From the NCBI GenBank assembly GCA_017354415.1, contig JAFMQY010000017.1, positions 1-34,301 of the forward strand: DNA of 34,301 bases, given 5' to 3'. Positions 1-8,901 of this stretch are shown in pieces. The translations under genes were made by a program, and so were the position numbers. This DNA comes from Nocardioides sp. Its GTDB lineage: Bacteria; Actinomycetota; Actinomycetes; Propionibacteriales; Nocardioidaceae. How positions within the stretch are numbered: the first letter of the stretch is position 1; every line of letters starts with the position of its first letter. The notes beneath the pieces were generated by a model. It did no database searches. It was not told where the DNA came from and saw nothing but the letters and a program-made list of their open reading frames with translations.

Positions 1-1
1 C

Positions 2-120
2 GTTACGGCGGCCATAGCGGCAGGGAAACACCCGGACCCATCCCGAACCCGGAAGTTAAGCCAGCCAGCGCCAATGGTACTGCACCCGACAGGATGTGGG
101 AGAGTAGGACGCCGCCGAAC
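2..120 (+). rRNA. rrf: 5S ribosomal RNA
   Basis: Canonical actinobacterial 5S sequence (gttacggcggccatagcggcagggaaacacccggacccatcccgaacccggaagttaag...gggagagtaggacgccgccgaac) with 5' and 3' ends complementary. Confidence 0.96.
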
Positions 121-128
121 AACTTGTC

Positions 129-160
129 CGATGGGGGCCATCTGCGGATGGCCCCCATCG
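129..160 (+). terminator. Hairpin terminator of the rRNA operon
   Basis: Perfect 13-bp stem cgatgggggccat / atggcccccatcg with a 6-nt loop, 9 nt after 5S. Confidence 0.85.
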
Positions 161-213
161 CTATCGTGAGGGACGCTGCGCATCGCGCGCAGCAGCGAGG
201 AAGTGAGAACGAC

Positions 214-1107
214 GTGGCAGACGGCCGTCGACGTACGCCGGAGGGCACGAGCCGCGGACGGGGGTCCCAGACCGGACGTCCCGACTCCCGCCGCGAGGGC
301 ACGCGCACCCGCGCCGCGTCCTCATCGTCCCGCTCCGGTGACAACCGCAAGACCGGCCGTGGGGGCCCCCGCAAGGGGGACTGGAAGAAGCCGGCCGACC
401 GACAGGCGCCCCGATCGGAGGCGCAGGCGCGGTACGACGGTCCGCCGATCCCCGAGGAGATCACCGGTCGCGAGCTCGACCGGTCCGTGTCCGGCCAGCT
501 GAAGGGGCTCCCCGACCGTCTGGCGCTTCGGGTGGCTCGCCATCTGGCCGCGGCCGGTCTCCTGATCGACAGCGACCCCGAGACCGCCTACCAGCACACG
601 TTGGCGGCCCGGGCCCGGGCGTCCCGGCTCGCCGTCGTCCGCGAGGCCACCGGGGAGGCGGCGTACGCAGCTGGGCACTACGCCGAGGCCCTCTCGGAGC
701 TGCGCGCGGCCAAGCGGATGAACGGCGCCACCGACTACCTGCCGATCATGGCCGACTGTCACCGAGCACTCGGACAGCCGGAGCAGGCCCTGAAGCTGGC
801 GAAGAGCCCGGCAGTGGTGAACTTCCGTCCCGAGGCCAGGGCCGAGATGACCCTGGTCGAGGCAGGCGCCCGCCGTGACCTGGGTCAGCTCGACGCCGCC
901 CTGCGCACGCTGGAGCTCGCGCCGCTGCAGTCCAAGAGCCGCGAGCCCTGGGTGGTGCGGCTCCGCTATGCGTACGCCGACACCCTCGAGGCCGCGGGCC
1001 GCGATACCGAGGCGTTGGCGTGGTTCCACCGCACCCACGCGATCGACTCACATGAGCTCACCGACGCCGCCGAGCGGGCCGAAGCGCTCGAGAAGCGCGC
1101 CGACTGA
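214..1107 (+). CDS. Tetratricopeptide-repeat-like protein with basic, disordered N-terminus
   Basis: ORF 94..1107; the upstream part overlaps 5S and the terminator, so the likely start is GTG at 214 with an upstream purine-rich RBS. Helical A/L/E-rich repeats (AAYAAGHYAEALSELRAAKRM, HRALGQPEQALKLAKSP, DLGQLDAALRTLELAPL) resemble TPR. Confidence 0.75.
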   Translation: MADGRRRTPEGTSRGRGSQTGRPDSRREGTRTRAASSSSRSGDNRKTGRGGPRKGDWKKPADRQAPRSEAQARYDGPPIPEEITGRELDRSVSGQLKGLPDRLALRVARHLAAAGLLIDSDPETAYQHTLAARARASRLAVVREATGEAAYAAGHYAEALSELRAAKRMNGATDYLPIMADCHRALGQPEQALKLAKSPAVVNFRPEARAEMTLVEAGARRDLGQLDAALRTLELAPLQSKSREPWVVRLRYAYADTLEAAGRDTEALAWFHRTHAIDSHELTDAAERAEALEKRAD

Positions 1108-1135
1108 CCGTCCATACGCTGGCCTGTGGACGGTC
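1106..1135 (+). terminator. Putative hairpin terminator
   Basis: 9-bp perfect inverted repeat gaccgtcca / tggacggtc overlapping the stop of the TPR gene; no T-tract. Confidence 0.45.
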
Positions 1136-1171
1136 GGGGACTAGCCTCGTGCCGACACGGGAGGTGCGGGG

Positions 1172-2287
1172 ATGTCGACCACGGGGACTAACCGACGCTG
1201 GCCGTCGTGGACCGGGACTGTCGTCCTGGCTGTGGTGGCCGGCCTCGTCGGGGGTGGCGTGGTCGCCGGTGTCTGGGCGATCTTCGGCAGCGACACCGAT
1301 TCGTCGACGACGTCGACGGCTTCGACGGCGTCCTCCTGTGACGTCGTGGGCGTCGCAGACCGAGTCCTGCCCTCCGTGGTGACCCTGCACGTCCGCGCTC
1401 CCGGTGGTGCGGGCACCGGGTCGGGAGTGGTCGTGCGTGCGCCCTTGCCCGGTCAGAGTGGCTCGACCTCGGGCACCTTCATCCTCACCAACCAGCACGT
1501 GATCGCCCCGGGTGGCGCGGTCGGCGAGGTGACGATCACCTATCTCGACGGGGTGTCGCATCGGGGCGAGGTCGTCGGAGCGGATCCGGTGACTGATCTT
1601 GCGGTGGTGCGGGACGAAGGCGAACGGGACGCGGCCCCGGTGGCCGTCGGAGACTCAGGCAGCCTGCGAGTTGGTCAGGGCGTGGTCGCCCTCGGCGCAC
1701 CCCTCGGACTCAGCTCGACCGTGACGGCAGGCATCGTCAGCGCGACCGATCGATACGTCCGGGTGCCGTCCGGCGCCGGGAACACCCACCACCTCGTCGG
1801 TGCGATCCAGACCGACGCCTCGATCAACCCCGGGAACAGCGGCGGCGCTCTGGTCAACTGCGCGGGGGAACTCGTCGGCATCAACTCGGCCGGCGCCTCA
1901 CCACCGGGGGACCAGGGCAGCGTGGGCCTGAACTTCGCGATCCCCTCGACGTTGTTCGTACCCCTGGCCACGGAGATGATCGAGTCCGGCCGGGTCCGGC
2001 ATCCCACGCTCGGCCTGCAGGTGGCGGGGATCCCTCAGGACGTTGCGGCAGCCCATGGCGTCTCCCCGGGACTGTTCGTGCAGCAGGTCGTCCCGGGCGG
2101 ACCGGCCGACGACGCCGGGATCCAGGCCGGTGACATCGTGGTCTCGATCAACGGACAGCCCGTGCGCTCTCCGGACGACCTGACGCAGATCGAGCTCGGC
2201 CTGGACGTGGGGAGCAACGTGGAGGTCACCTTCGAGCGCGGCGGGCAGTCGCACTCGGTGCAGGTCACGACGGCGTCCGCCGGCTGA
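1172..2287 (+). CDS. HtrA/DegP-like S1C serine protease with C-terminal PDZ domain, membrane anchored
   Basis: N-terminal TM segment (TVVLAVVAGLVGGGVVAGVWAIF), His motif TNQHVIA, Asp DLAVV, Ser motif INPGNSGGAL, PDZ GGPADDAGIQAGDIVVSINGQPV. Confidence 0.92.
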   Translation: MSTTGTNRRWPSWTGTVVLAVVAGLVGGGVVAGVWAIFGSDTDSSTTSTASTASSCDVVGVADRVLPSVVTLHVRAPGGAGTGSGVVVRAPLPGQSGSTSGTFILTNQHVIAPGGAVGEVTITYLDGVSHRGEVVGADPVTDLAVVRDEGERDAAPVAVGDSGSLRVGQGVVALGAPLGLSSTVTAGIVSATDRYVRVPSGAGNTHHLVGAIQTDASINPGNSGGALVNCAGELVGINSAGASPPGDQGSVGLNFAIPSTLFVPLATEMIESGRVRHPTLGLQVAGIPQDVAAAHGVSPGLFVQQVVPGGPADDAGIQAGDIVVSINGQPVRSPDDLTQIELGLDVGSNVEVTFERGGQSHSVQVTTASAG

Positions 2288-2441
2288 GCGCTCCTCGCGG
2301 GTGCTGGCGTTTCAAGATCTCATCGGTCACAATGTCGCCATAACTACACACGTGTCACTCGTGTGAACTCCCTCGTCGCGGACGAGCCAGAGCCCGCTGG
2401 GGAAGGCGTCGCTCCGACGCCGCTGATGAAGGAGAACCACG

Positions 2442-2966
2442 GTGACCGCACACATCGCCAGCCGTCCCGCCCCGACCACGCGGGGTGTGCTGTTCGTGCA
2501 CTCCGCGCCCTCTGCGCTGTGCCCGCACCTCGAGTGGGCCGTCGGGGGCGTGCTCGGTGCGCCCGTGAGTCTCGAGTGGTCGCCGCAGCCCGCCCAGGCG
2601 GGCAGCTACCGTGCCGAACTGTCGTTCGCCGGTGAGCCGGGCACCGCCGCCGCGATCGCCTCCGCTCTGCGGGGGTGGAACCATCTGCGCTTCGAGGTCA
2701 CCGAGGACCCGACCGCGCAGTCCGAGGGCGCGCGGTACTCCTACACCCCGGACCTCGGCGTCTTCCACGCCGTCACCGGCCTGCACGGCGACATCATGAT
2801 CCCGGAGGACCGGCTCAAGGCCGCCGTGGTCAAGAGCACGGTCGGCGACACGACGTTGCTGGTCGAGATCGACAAGCTGCTCGGCAAACCCTGGGACGAC
2901 GAGCTGGAGACCTTCCGGCACGCCGGCGAGGGGGCGCCCGTCCGCTGGCTGCACCACGTGGTCTGA
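2442..2966 (+). CDS. DUF3145 family protein
   Basis: TRGVLFVHSAPSALCPHLEWAVGGVLG...LRGWNHLRFEVTEDP...YTPDLGVFHA...GDIMIPEDRL matches the actinobacterial DUF3145 family; GTG start. Confidence 0.85.
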   Translation: MTAHIASRPAPTTRGVLFVHSAPSALCPHLEWAVGGVLGAPVSLEWSPQPAQAGSYRAELSFAGEPGTAAAIASALRGWNHLRFEVTEDPTAQSEGARYSYTPDLGVFHAVTGLHGDIMIPEDRLKAAVVKSTVGDTTLLVEIDKLLGKPWDDELETFRHAGEGAPVRWLHHVV

Positions 2967-3000
2967 GGGTGGTCTGAGGGTGGTCTGAGGGTGGTCTGAG
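2958..3000. repeat. Tandem repeat, four copies of an 11-bp unit (g)gtggtctgag
   Basis: gtggtctgag ggtggtctgag ggtggtctgag ggtggtctgag read directly; the first copy contains the DUF3145 stop codon. Confidence 0.97.
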
Positions 3001-3006
3001 CGCCTC

Positions 3007-3441
3007 TCACGGCCGGGTCAGTCGGAAGTGCGCCGGCCTGAGCCATCGCGTGTGCCTGACGGTCGGAGAGATCGGCAGCGGACCCGGCGTGTACCACCGC
3101 AGCCGAGCCCGGATCGTGAACCGCCCCCGCACCACCGTGGAACGGCAGACGCCGAACGTCGCCGGCCCGCGCCGGGGGTCGGCGCCTGCGGCGAAGTCCC
3201 CGGATCCGCGCGGCCGGCCACGAGGGTCGTAGAGCCAGGTCTCGAGGGTCCAGTCCCCGGAGCGCGGCTTCACGACGTAGTGGTAGCGATAGCGGTGACA
3301 GTCCGGGCGCAGCACCTGGTCGGGCGCCGCGACGTGGCCGAACCTCGTGGTCCACGCCAGCGACGGCGTCGGCACCCCCACCGAGGCCAGAGTTCCGAGA
3401 GCCACAGCGGCGAGCAGGCAACGCCCGGCTTGCTGGTGCAC
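3007..3441 (-). CDS. Small secreted hypothetical protein
   Basis: Reverse ORF with likely GTG start (VHQQAGRCLLAAVALGTLASVGVPTPSLAWTTRFG...) showing a signal-peptide-like N-terminus, GA-rich RBS upstream, Cys pair later in the protein. Confidence 0.6.
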   Translation of the reverse strand: MHQQAGRCLLAAVALGTLASVGVPTPSLAWTTRFGHVAAPDQVLRPDCHRYRYHYVVKPRSGDWTLETWLYDPRGRPRGSGDFAAGADPRRGPATFGVCRSTVVRGRFTIRARLRWYTPGPLPISPTVRHTRWLRPAHFRLTRP

Positions 3442-3536
3442 GCACACCCCCTCGTGGGTCGTGGGGGTCAACGAGCCGGTGTGACGTGGGTTACGTCGCG
3501 TGGAGGTCGGAGCAGGCTCGGGCGAGGGCGGCCAGG

Positions 3537-4958
3537 TCAGAGGGGGATGTTGCCGTGCTGCCCCCTGCGTACGCCGTCCGTCTGTACGGCGACGTCGATC
3601 GCGTGGGCGATCGCGGTCCGGGTGCGCGTCGGGTCGACCACCTCGTCGACGACCCCGATCTCCTGGGCCTTGTCGACCCCGCCGGCGAGCCGCTCGTGCT
3701 CGGCGGCCAGCTCGGCCTCGACCTGGGGACGGATCTCGGGCGCGACCTCGGCCAGCCTGCGACGGTGCAGGATCCTGATCGCAGCGACCGGTCCCATCAC
3801 GGCCACCTCGGCGCCCTCCCAGGCGAAGACCTTGGTGGCACCGAGTGCCCGGGAGTTCATCGCGATGTACGCGCCGCCGTACGTCTTCCGGGTGATCAGG
3901 GTGATCCGGGGTACGACGCACTCGCCGAAGGCGTGCAGAAGCTTCGCGCCACGGCGTACGACGCCGTCCCACTCCTGCCCGACGCCGGGCAGGTAGCCGG
4001 GTACGTCGACCAGCACGACCAGCGGGATGCCGAGCGAGTCGCACAGACGGACGAACCGTGAGGCCTTCTCCGCCGACAGGGAGTCGAGGCAGCCACCTAG
4101 CCGCAACGGGTTGTTCGCGATGACGCCGACGGTGCGCCCGCCCAGTCGGCCGAGGGCGGTCACGATGTTGGGCGCCCAGCGTTCGTGGAGCTCCTGCATG
4201 GTGCCCTCGTCGAGCACGGAGTCGACCAGCGGATGCACGTCGTACGCCCGCTTCTTCGACTCCGGCAGCATCTCCGAGAGGTCGCGGTCCTCGACGGCGC
4301 TCACGTCGAGGTCACCCTGGTTGCCCAGCAGCGAGGCGACGATCCGGGCGCGCTCGAGAGCCTCCTGCTCGCTCTCGGTGAGGATGTGGACGACGCCGGA
4401 GCGTCGTCCGTGGGGCTCCGGCCCACCGAGGCGGAGCATGTCGACGTCCTCGCCGGTGACCGACCGCACGACGTCCGGGCCGGTGACGAAGATGCGACCG
4501 TCCGGTCCGAGGATCACGACGTCGGTCAGCGCCGGACCGTACGCCGCGCCGCCGGCCGCCGGGCCGAGCACGACCGAGATCTGCGGGATCTTGCCGGATG
4601 CCTGGGTCATCACTTGGAAGATCCGGCCCACCGCATGCAGTGAGAGCACACCTTCGGCGAGCCGGGCGCCGCCGGAGTGCCACAGGCCGATGATCGGAAC
4701 CCCGTCGATCATCGCCCGGTGGTAGGCGTCGACCACGACCCGGCAGCCGAGGTCGCCCATGGCGCCGCCCATCACGGTGGCGTCGGAGCAGAACGCGACA
4801 GCGCGCCGGCCCTTGACGCGGCCGACCGCGGCGAGCATCCCGCAGTCGTCCTCAGGGGTGATCAGCTCGAGCGTGCCCTCGTCGAACAGGGCGCTGAGCC
4901 GGTGGACCGGGTAGCGCGGGTCCTCTGTGCGCGGAGGCTTGGTCATGGTGGCGGTCAT
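3537..4958 (-). CDS. accD: Acyl-CoA carboxylase carboxyltransferase (beta) subunit, AccD/PccB type
   Basis: VLGPAAGGAAYGPALTDVVILG, DVPGYLPGVGQEWDGVVRRGAKLLHAFGECVVPRITLITRKTYGGAYIAMNSRALGAT are characteristic carboxyltransferase motifs. ATG at 4958 chosen over the upstream in-frame start. Confidence 0.93.
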   Translation of the reverse strand: MTATMTKPPRTEDPRYPVHRLSALFDEGTLELITPEDDCGMLAAVGRVKGRRAVAFCSDATVMGGAMGDLGCRVVVDAYHRAMIDGVPIIGLWHSGGARLAEGVLSLHAVGRIFQVMTQASGKIPQISVVLGPAAGGAAYGPALTDVVILGPDGRIFVTGPDVVRSVTGEDVDMLRLGGPEPHGRRSGVVHILTESEQEALERARIVASLLGNQGDLDVSAVEDRDLSEMLPESKKRAYDVHPLVDSVLDEGTMQELHERWAPNIVTALGRLGGRTVGVIANNPLRLGGCLDSLSAEKASRFVRLCDSLGIPLVVLVDVPGYLPGVGQEWDGVVRRGAKLLHAFGECVVPRITLITRKTYGGAYIAMNSRALGATKVFAWEGAEVAVMGPVAAIRILHRRRLAEVAPEIRPQVEAELAAEHERLAGGVDKAQEIGVVDEVVDPTRTRTAIAHAIDVAVQTDGVRRGQHGNIPL

Positions 4959-5042
4959 GTCAGCGGGTCCCCTCGGAGTTGTGGGCGGAGGAGCGGCGTC
5001 GGGTGAAGCGTTGCGGGGGATCACAGAACTCCGTGGGGTGCA

Positions 5043-6281
5043 TCAGTAGCTCCCGAAGGCGACGGCCACGTTGGCCCCGCCGAAGCCGAACGAGTTGTTG
5101 AGAGCGGCGATGTCACCCGACGGCAGGTTGCGCGCTGACGTCGGGATGTCGAGCTCGACCTGCGGGTCGAGGTTGTCGAGGTTGATCGTCGGCGGGCTGA
5201 CCCGGTGGTGGATGGCCAGCACCGTCGCGATCCCCTCGAGCGCCCCGGCGCCGCCGAGCAGGTGGCCGGTCATGGACTTGGTGCTGGTCACCACCACGTC
5301 GTCGGCGTGGGCGCCGAGCGTGGCGTGGATCATCAGTCCCTCCGCGATGTCGCCCTGCGGCGTGGAGGTCGCGTGGGCGTTGATGTGGGCGACGTCGGAG
5401 GCCTGGATGCCCGACTCCTCCAGGGCGCGCACGATCGCCCGGGCCCCACCGCGTCCAGCCGGGTCCGGCTGGGCGATGTCGTGGGAGTCGGCGGTGATGC
5501 CGGCGCCGAGCACCTCGGCGTAGATCCTCGCCCCGCGCGCCTTGGCGTGCTCCTCGGACTCGAGCACGAGTACGCCGGCGCCCTCGCCGAGCACGAACCC
5601 GTCGCGCGCGGTGTCCCACGGCCGCGACACGGTGGTCGGGTCTCCCTGGTTCTTCGACAGAGCCATCATGTTCGCGAACGCCGCCATCGGCAGCGGGTGG
5701 ATCGCGGCCTCGGTGCCGCCGGCCAGGACGATGTCGGCGCGGCCGAGCCGGATCTGGTCGAGCGCGAGCGCGATGCCCTCGTTGCCCGAGGCGCAGGCGG
5801 ACACGGGCGTGTTCACGCCGGCGCGTGCGCCGACGTACAGGCTGATGTTCGCGGCCGGGGCGTTGGGCATCAGCATCGGCACCGCCAGCGGTGACACCCG
5901 CCGGGGACCCTTCTCGAGCAGAGCGTCGTAGTTGCCGAGCAGCGTCGTCACACCGCCGATGCCCGAGGCCATCGCGACCCCGAGCCGGTCACCGTCCACG
6001 TCCGCTCCGTCCAGGCCGGCGTCCGCCCACGCCTCCATCGCCGCGATCATCGCGAACTGGGAGGTGCGGTCGAGACGACGGGCCTTGACCCGCTCGAGCA
6101 CCTCGGTCGGCTCGACCGCCGCCCGACCGGCGATCTTGACGGGCAGCTTCTCGGCCCAGTCGTCGTCCAGGTGGCGGACACCGGACTGGCCCTTGACCAG
6201 GGCCTCCCAGGTGGTGACTACGTCGCCGCCGACCGGGTTGGTGGTGCCCAGGCCGGTGACGACGACTCGCTTGGCAGACAA
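5043..6281 (-). CDS. fabF: Beta-ketoacyl-ACP synthase II
   Basis: VVVTGLGTTNPVGGD, active-site Cys in TPVSACASGNEGIA, NAHATSTPQGD, TKSMTGHLLGGAGALE, NNSFGFGGANVAVAF. TTG start preceded by gaggag. Confidence 0.96.
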   Translation of the reverse strand: MSAKRVVVTGLGTTNPVGGDVVTTWEALVKGQSGVRHLDDDWAEKLPVKIAGRAAVEPTEVLERVKARRLDRTSQFAMIAAMEAWADAGLDGADVDGDRLGVAMASGIGGVTTLLGNYDALLEKGPRRVSPLAVPMLMPNAPAANISLYVGARAGVNTPVSACASGNEGIALALDQIRLGRADIVLAGGTEAAIHPLPMAAFANMMALSKNQGDPTTVSRPWDTARDGFVLGEGAGVLVLESEEHAKARGARIYAEVLGAGITADSHDIAQPDPAGRGGARAIVRALEESGIQASDVAHINAHATSTPQGDIAEGLMIHATLGAHADDVVVTSTKSMTGHLLGGAGALEGIATVLAIHHRVSPPTINLDNLDPQVELDIPTSARNLPSGDIAALNNSFGFGGANVAVAFGSY

Positions 6282-6330
6282 TGTGACTCCTCGTGGGTGG
6301 AGGGAGTGGGGGGACGGTCCGCCCGGGGGA

Positions 6331-6576
6331 TCAGCCCTGGGCGTTCTCGATGAACGACACGGCGTCGCCCACGGTCTTCAGGTTCTTCACCTCGTCGTCG
6401 GGGATGGACACGCCGAACTTCTCCTCGGCGGCCACGACGACCTCGACCATGGACAGGGAGTCGACGTCGAGGTCGTCGACGAACGACTTGTCCAGCTGGA
6501 CGTCCTCGGCGGGGATACCCGCGACCTCGTTGACGATCTCGGCGAGGTCGGTGCGGATCTCTTCGGTGGTGGCCAT
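6331..6576 (-). CDS. acpP: Acyl carrier protein
   Basis: MATTEEIRTDLAEIVNEVAGIPAEDVQLDKSFVDDLDVDSLSMVEVVVAAEEKFGVSIPDDEVKNLKTVGDAVSFIENAQG with DSL phosphopantetheine site. Confidence 0.97.
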   Translation of the reverse strand: MATTEEIRTDLAEIVNEVAGIPAEDVQLDKSFVDDLDVDSLSMVEVVVAAEEKFGVSIPDDEVKNLKTVGDAVSFIENAQG

Positions 6577-6649
6577 GCTGTGGTTCCTCTTCTCTGTTGT
6601 CACCATCGGTGGTTGCGGTGCCCCGCGCCGTGCCGGCACGGGGCACGGG

Positions 6650-7651
6650 TTATGGCACGGTGATGACCTGGGCGGCGTACGCCAGGCCGGCACCGAACGC
6701 GATCAGCAGCGCGATGTCGCCGCTGTTGGCCTGGCCCTCCTCGATCATGCGTTCGAGGGCCAGGGGGATCGAGGCCGCCGAGGTGTTGCCCTGCTCGGCG
6801 ATGTCGCGGGCGATCGCCACCCGCTCGGGGAGCTTCATGGCCCGGGCCATGGCATCGATGATGCGCATGTTGGCCTGGTGCGGCACGAAGACGTCGAGGT
6901 CGTCGGGGGCGATGCCCGCCTTGTCGAGGGCCTGGTGGGCCACCTTCGCCATCGTGTACGACGCCCACCGGAAGACCGGGTTGCCCTGCATGGTCAGGTG
7001 GGGGAGGACGGGGTGGTCGGCGGCCAGCGCGTCTCGCCAGTCCTCCTTCTGCCGGATCAGGTCGAACTGCTCGCCGTCGGAGCCCCACACCACCGGGCCG
7101 ATGCCGGGGGTCTCGCTCGGGCCGACCACTCCGGCGCCGGCGCCGTCGGCGAAGATGAACGCCGTACCGCGATCGGTCAGGTCGGTGAGGTCCGAGAGCC
7201 GCTCGACGCCGATCACCAGCACGTAGCGGGCTGCGCCGCCGCGGATCATCTGGTCGGCGAGAGCGAGGCCGTGGCAGAAGCCGGCACAGGCCGCCGAGAT
7301 GTCGAACGCCGCGGCCTGGTCGGTGCCGAGCTCGTAGGCGATGGCGGTGGCGATCGCCGGTGTCTGGAGCAGGTGGGTGACGGTCGCGACGATCACGCAG
7401 TCGATCTGCTCGGGGGCGATCCCCGAGCGGTCGAGCGCCTTCCGCGCCGCGCCGACCGACATCACCTGGACGGTCTCCTCCGCGGTGGCGAACCGGCGCT
7501 GCTTGATGCCCGAGCGCTGCTGGATCCACTCGTCGCTGGAGTCGATCGCGTCGACGATGTGGGCGTTGGGGATCACGCGGGAGGGCCGGTAGCCGCCGAT
7601 CCCGAGGATCGCGGAGTACGGCGCACCCTGCTCGGTCGAGATCGTGGCCAT
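6650..7651 (-). CDS. fabH: Beta-ketoacyl-ACP synthase III
   Basis: FDISAACAGFCHGLALAD active-site Cys, VPHQANMRIIDAMARAM His, EQGNTSAASIPLAL Asn motif. Start overlaps the fabD stop (TGATG). Confidence 0.96.
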   Translation of the reverse strand: MATISTEQGAPYSAILGIGGYRPSRVIPNAHIVDAIDSSDEWIQQRSGIKQRRFATAEETVQVMSVGAARKALDRSGIAPEQIDCVIVATVTHLLQTPAIATAIAYELGTDQAAAFDISAACAGFCHGLALADQMIRGGAARYVLVIGVERLSDLTDLTDRGTAFIFADGAGAGVVGPSETPGIGPVVWGSDGEQFDLIRQKEDWRDALAADHPVLPHLTMQGNPVFRWASYTMAKVAHQALDKAGIAPDDLDVFVPHQANMRIIDAMARAMKLPERVAIARDIAEQGNTSAASIPLALERMIEEGQANSGDIALLIAFGAGLAYAAQVITVP

Positions 7652-8835
7652 CAGGCGGCTCCTACCGGGTGCAGTCGGACCAGGGGCTGACCGGGCGACA
7701 CCAGGTCGCCGTCCTCGACCAGCCACTCGACGACCTGGCCTCCGTGGGGCGCCCGGACCTCGGTGCGGTCGCGCAGGCTGGCGATGTCACCGAGCGCGGC
7801 GCCTGGCTCGAGCACGCTGGCGTCGCCGGCCTGCTCGGAGCGGTGGAAGGTGCCCTTGGCGGGGGCAACGACCATCAGCCAGGTCGGCGTGGTGTCGATG
7901 ACCGACGCCTCGCCGTGCTTGGCACAGAACGCCCGGGCGTCGTCGAGCTGGTCCGGCGTCTTCAGGGCGAACGACTCGACCCCAGGCAGGGCACGCTTGG
8001 CGATCCCGGTCAACGTGCCGGCGGGCGGCATCTCCAGCAGGCCGGTCACCCCGAGGTCGGACATGGTCTCCATACAGAGGTCCCAGCGCACGGGCTGGGC
8101 GATCTGGCCGACGATCCGTTTCACCACCTCGCGTCCGTCGTGCACCACCTGCCCGTCGCGGTTGGAGATCCACGGCGTACGCGGGTCGTGCGTCGAGACC
8201 GACCGCGCCAGCTTCGCCAGGTGACCGACGGCGGGCGCCATGTGCTCGGTGTGGAACGCGCCGGCGACACTGAGGGGGACCAGCCGGGCCTTGGCGGGCG
8301 GGTTGTCCGTCAGTGCCTGCAGCTGCTCCATGGTGCCCGCAGCGACGACCTGGCCGGGCCCGTTGTTGTTCGCCGGGACGAGGCCCTGCTTCTCGAGGGC
8401 GGCGACGACCTCGCCGCGGTCGCCGCCGAGGACCGCGGTCATGCCGGTGGCGGTCTTCGCGGCGGCCTCGGCCATCGCCTTGCCGCGCTCGCGGACCAGC
8501 ACCATGGCCTGCTCGGCGGTGATCGCGCGGGCACCTGCCGCGGCCGCGATCTCACCGACGCTGTGTCCGGCGACCGCGCCGATCTGGCTGAACGCGTCGG
8601 CCGGGTGCGGGAACAGCTCGAGTGCCGCGATCAGCCCGGTGGCGACCAGCAGGGGCTGGGCGATCTGGGTGTCGCGGATGGTCTCGGCGTCCGCCTCGGT
8701 GCCGTAGTGGGCCAGGTCGAGGCCGGCCACCGTGGACAGCCACTCGAACCGGGAGGCGAACGTCGGGTCCTCGAGCCAGGGGGAGAGGAAGCCGGGGGTC
8801 TGGGCTCCCTGACCGGGAGCGACGATGACGAGCAC
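7651..8835 (-). CDS. fabD: Malonyl-CoA:ACP transacylase with C-terminal biotinyl/lipoyl-like domain
   Basis: VIVAPGQGAQTPGFL, active-site GHSVGEIAAA, SVAGAFHTEHM. The C-terminal about 77 aa (VVAPAKGTFHRSEQAGDASVLEPGAALGDIASLRDRTEVRAPHGGQVVEWLVEDGDLVSPGQPLVRL) align with BCCP. GTG start at 8835. Confidence 0.93.
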   Translation of the reverse strand: MLVIVAPGQGAQTPGFLSPWLEDPTFASRFEWLSTVAGLDLAHYGTEADAETIRDTQIAQPLLVATGLIAALELFPHPADAFSQIGAVAGHSVGEIAAAAGARAITAEQAMVLVRERGKAMAEAAAKTATGMTAVLGGDRGEVVAALEKQGLVPANNNGPGQVVAAGTMEQLQALTDNPPAKARLVPLSVAGAFHTEHMAPAVGHLAKLARSVSTHDPRTPWISNRDGQVVHDGREVVKRIVGQIAQPVRWDLCMETMSDLGVTGLLEMPPAGTLTGIAKRALPGVESFALKTPDQLDDARAFCAKHGEASVIDTTPTWLMVVAPAKGTFHRSEQAGDASVLEPGAALGDIASLRDRTEVRAPHGGQVVEWLVEDGDLVSPGQPLVRLHPVGAA

Positions 8836-8901
8836 GACCCAAGCCTTCCGGCTCCGGTGGTCGGCCCGCCCCTCCGGCACGCACGAAACTCACCGACCGA
8901 T

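Noticed and set aside
3-464. 153-aa - strand ORF across 5S rRNA
   Set aside because: Overlaps 5S rRNA, terminator and a real CDS; no homology signal.
3483-3497. gacgt-gggtt-acgtc inverted repeat as regulator site
   Set aside because: Five-bp arms are expected often by chance in this composition; no supporting context.
5071-6663. Several + strand ORFs (5071..5523, 5205..5894, 5932..6663) over fabF
   Set aside because: Shadow ORFs in third frames of a GC-rich fabF/acpP; no motifs.
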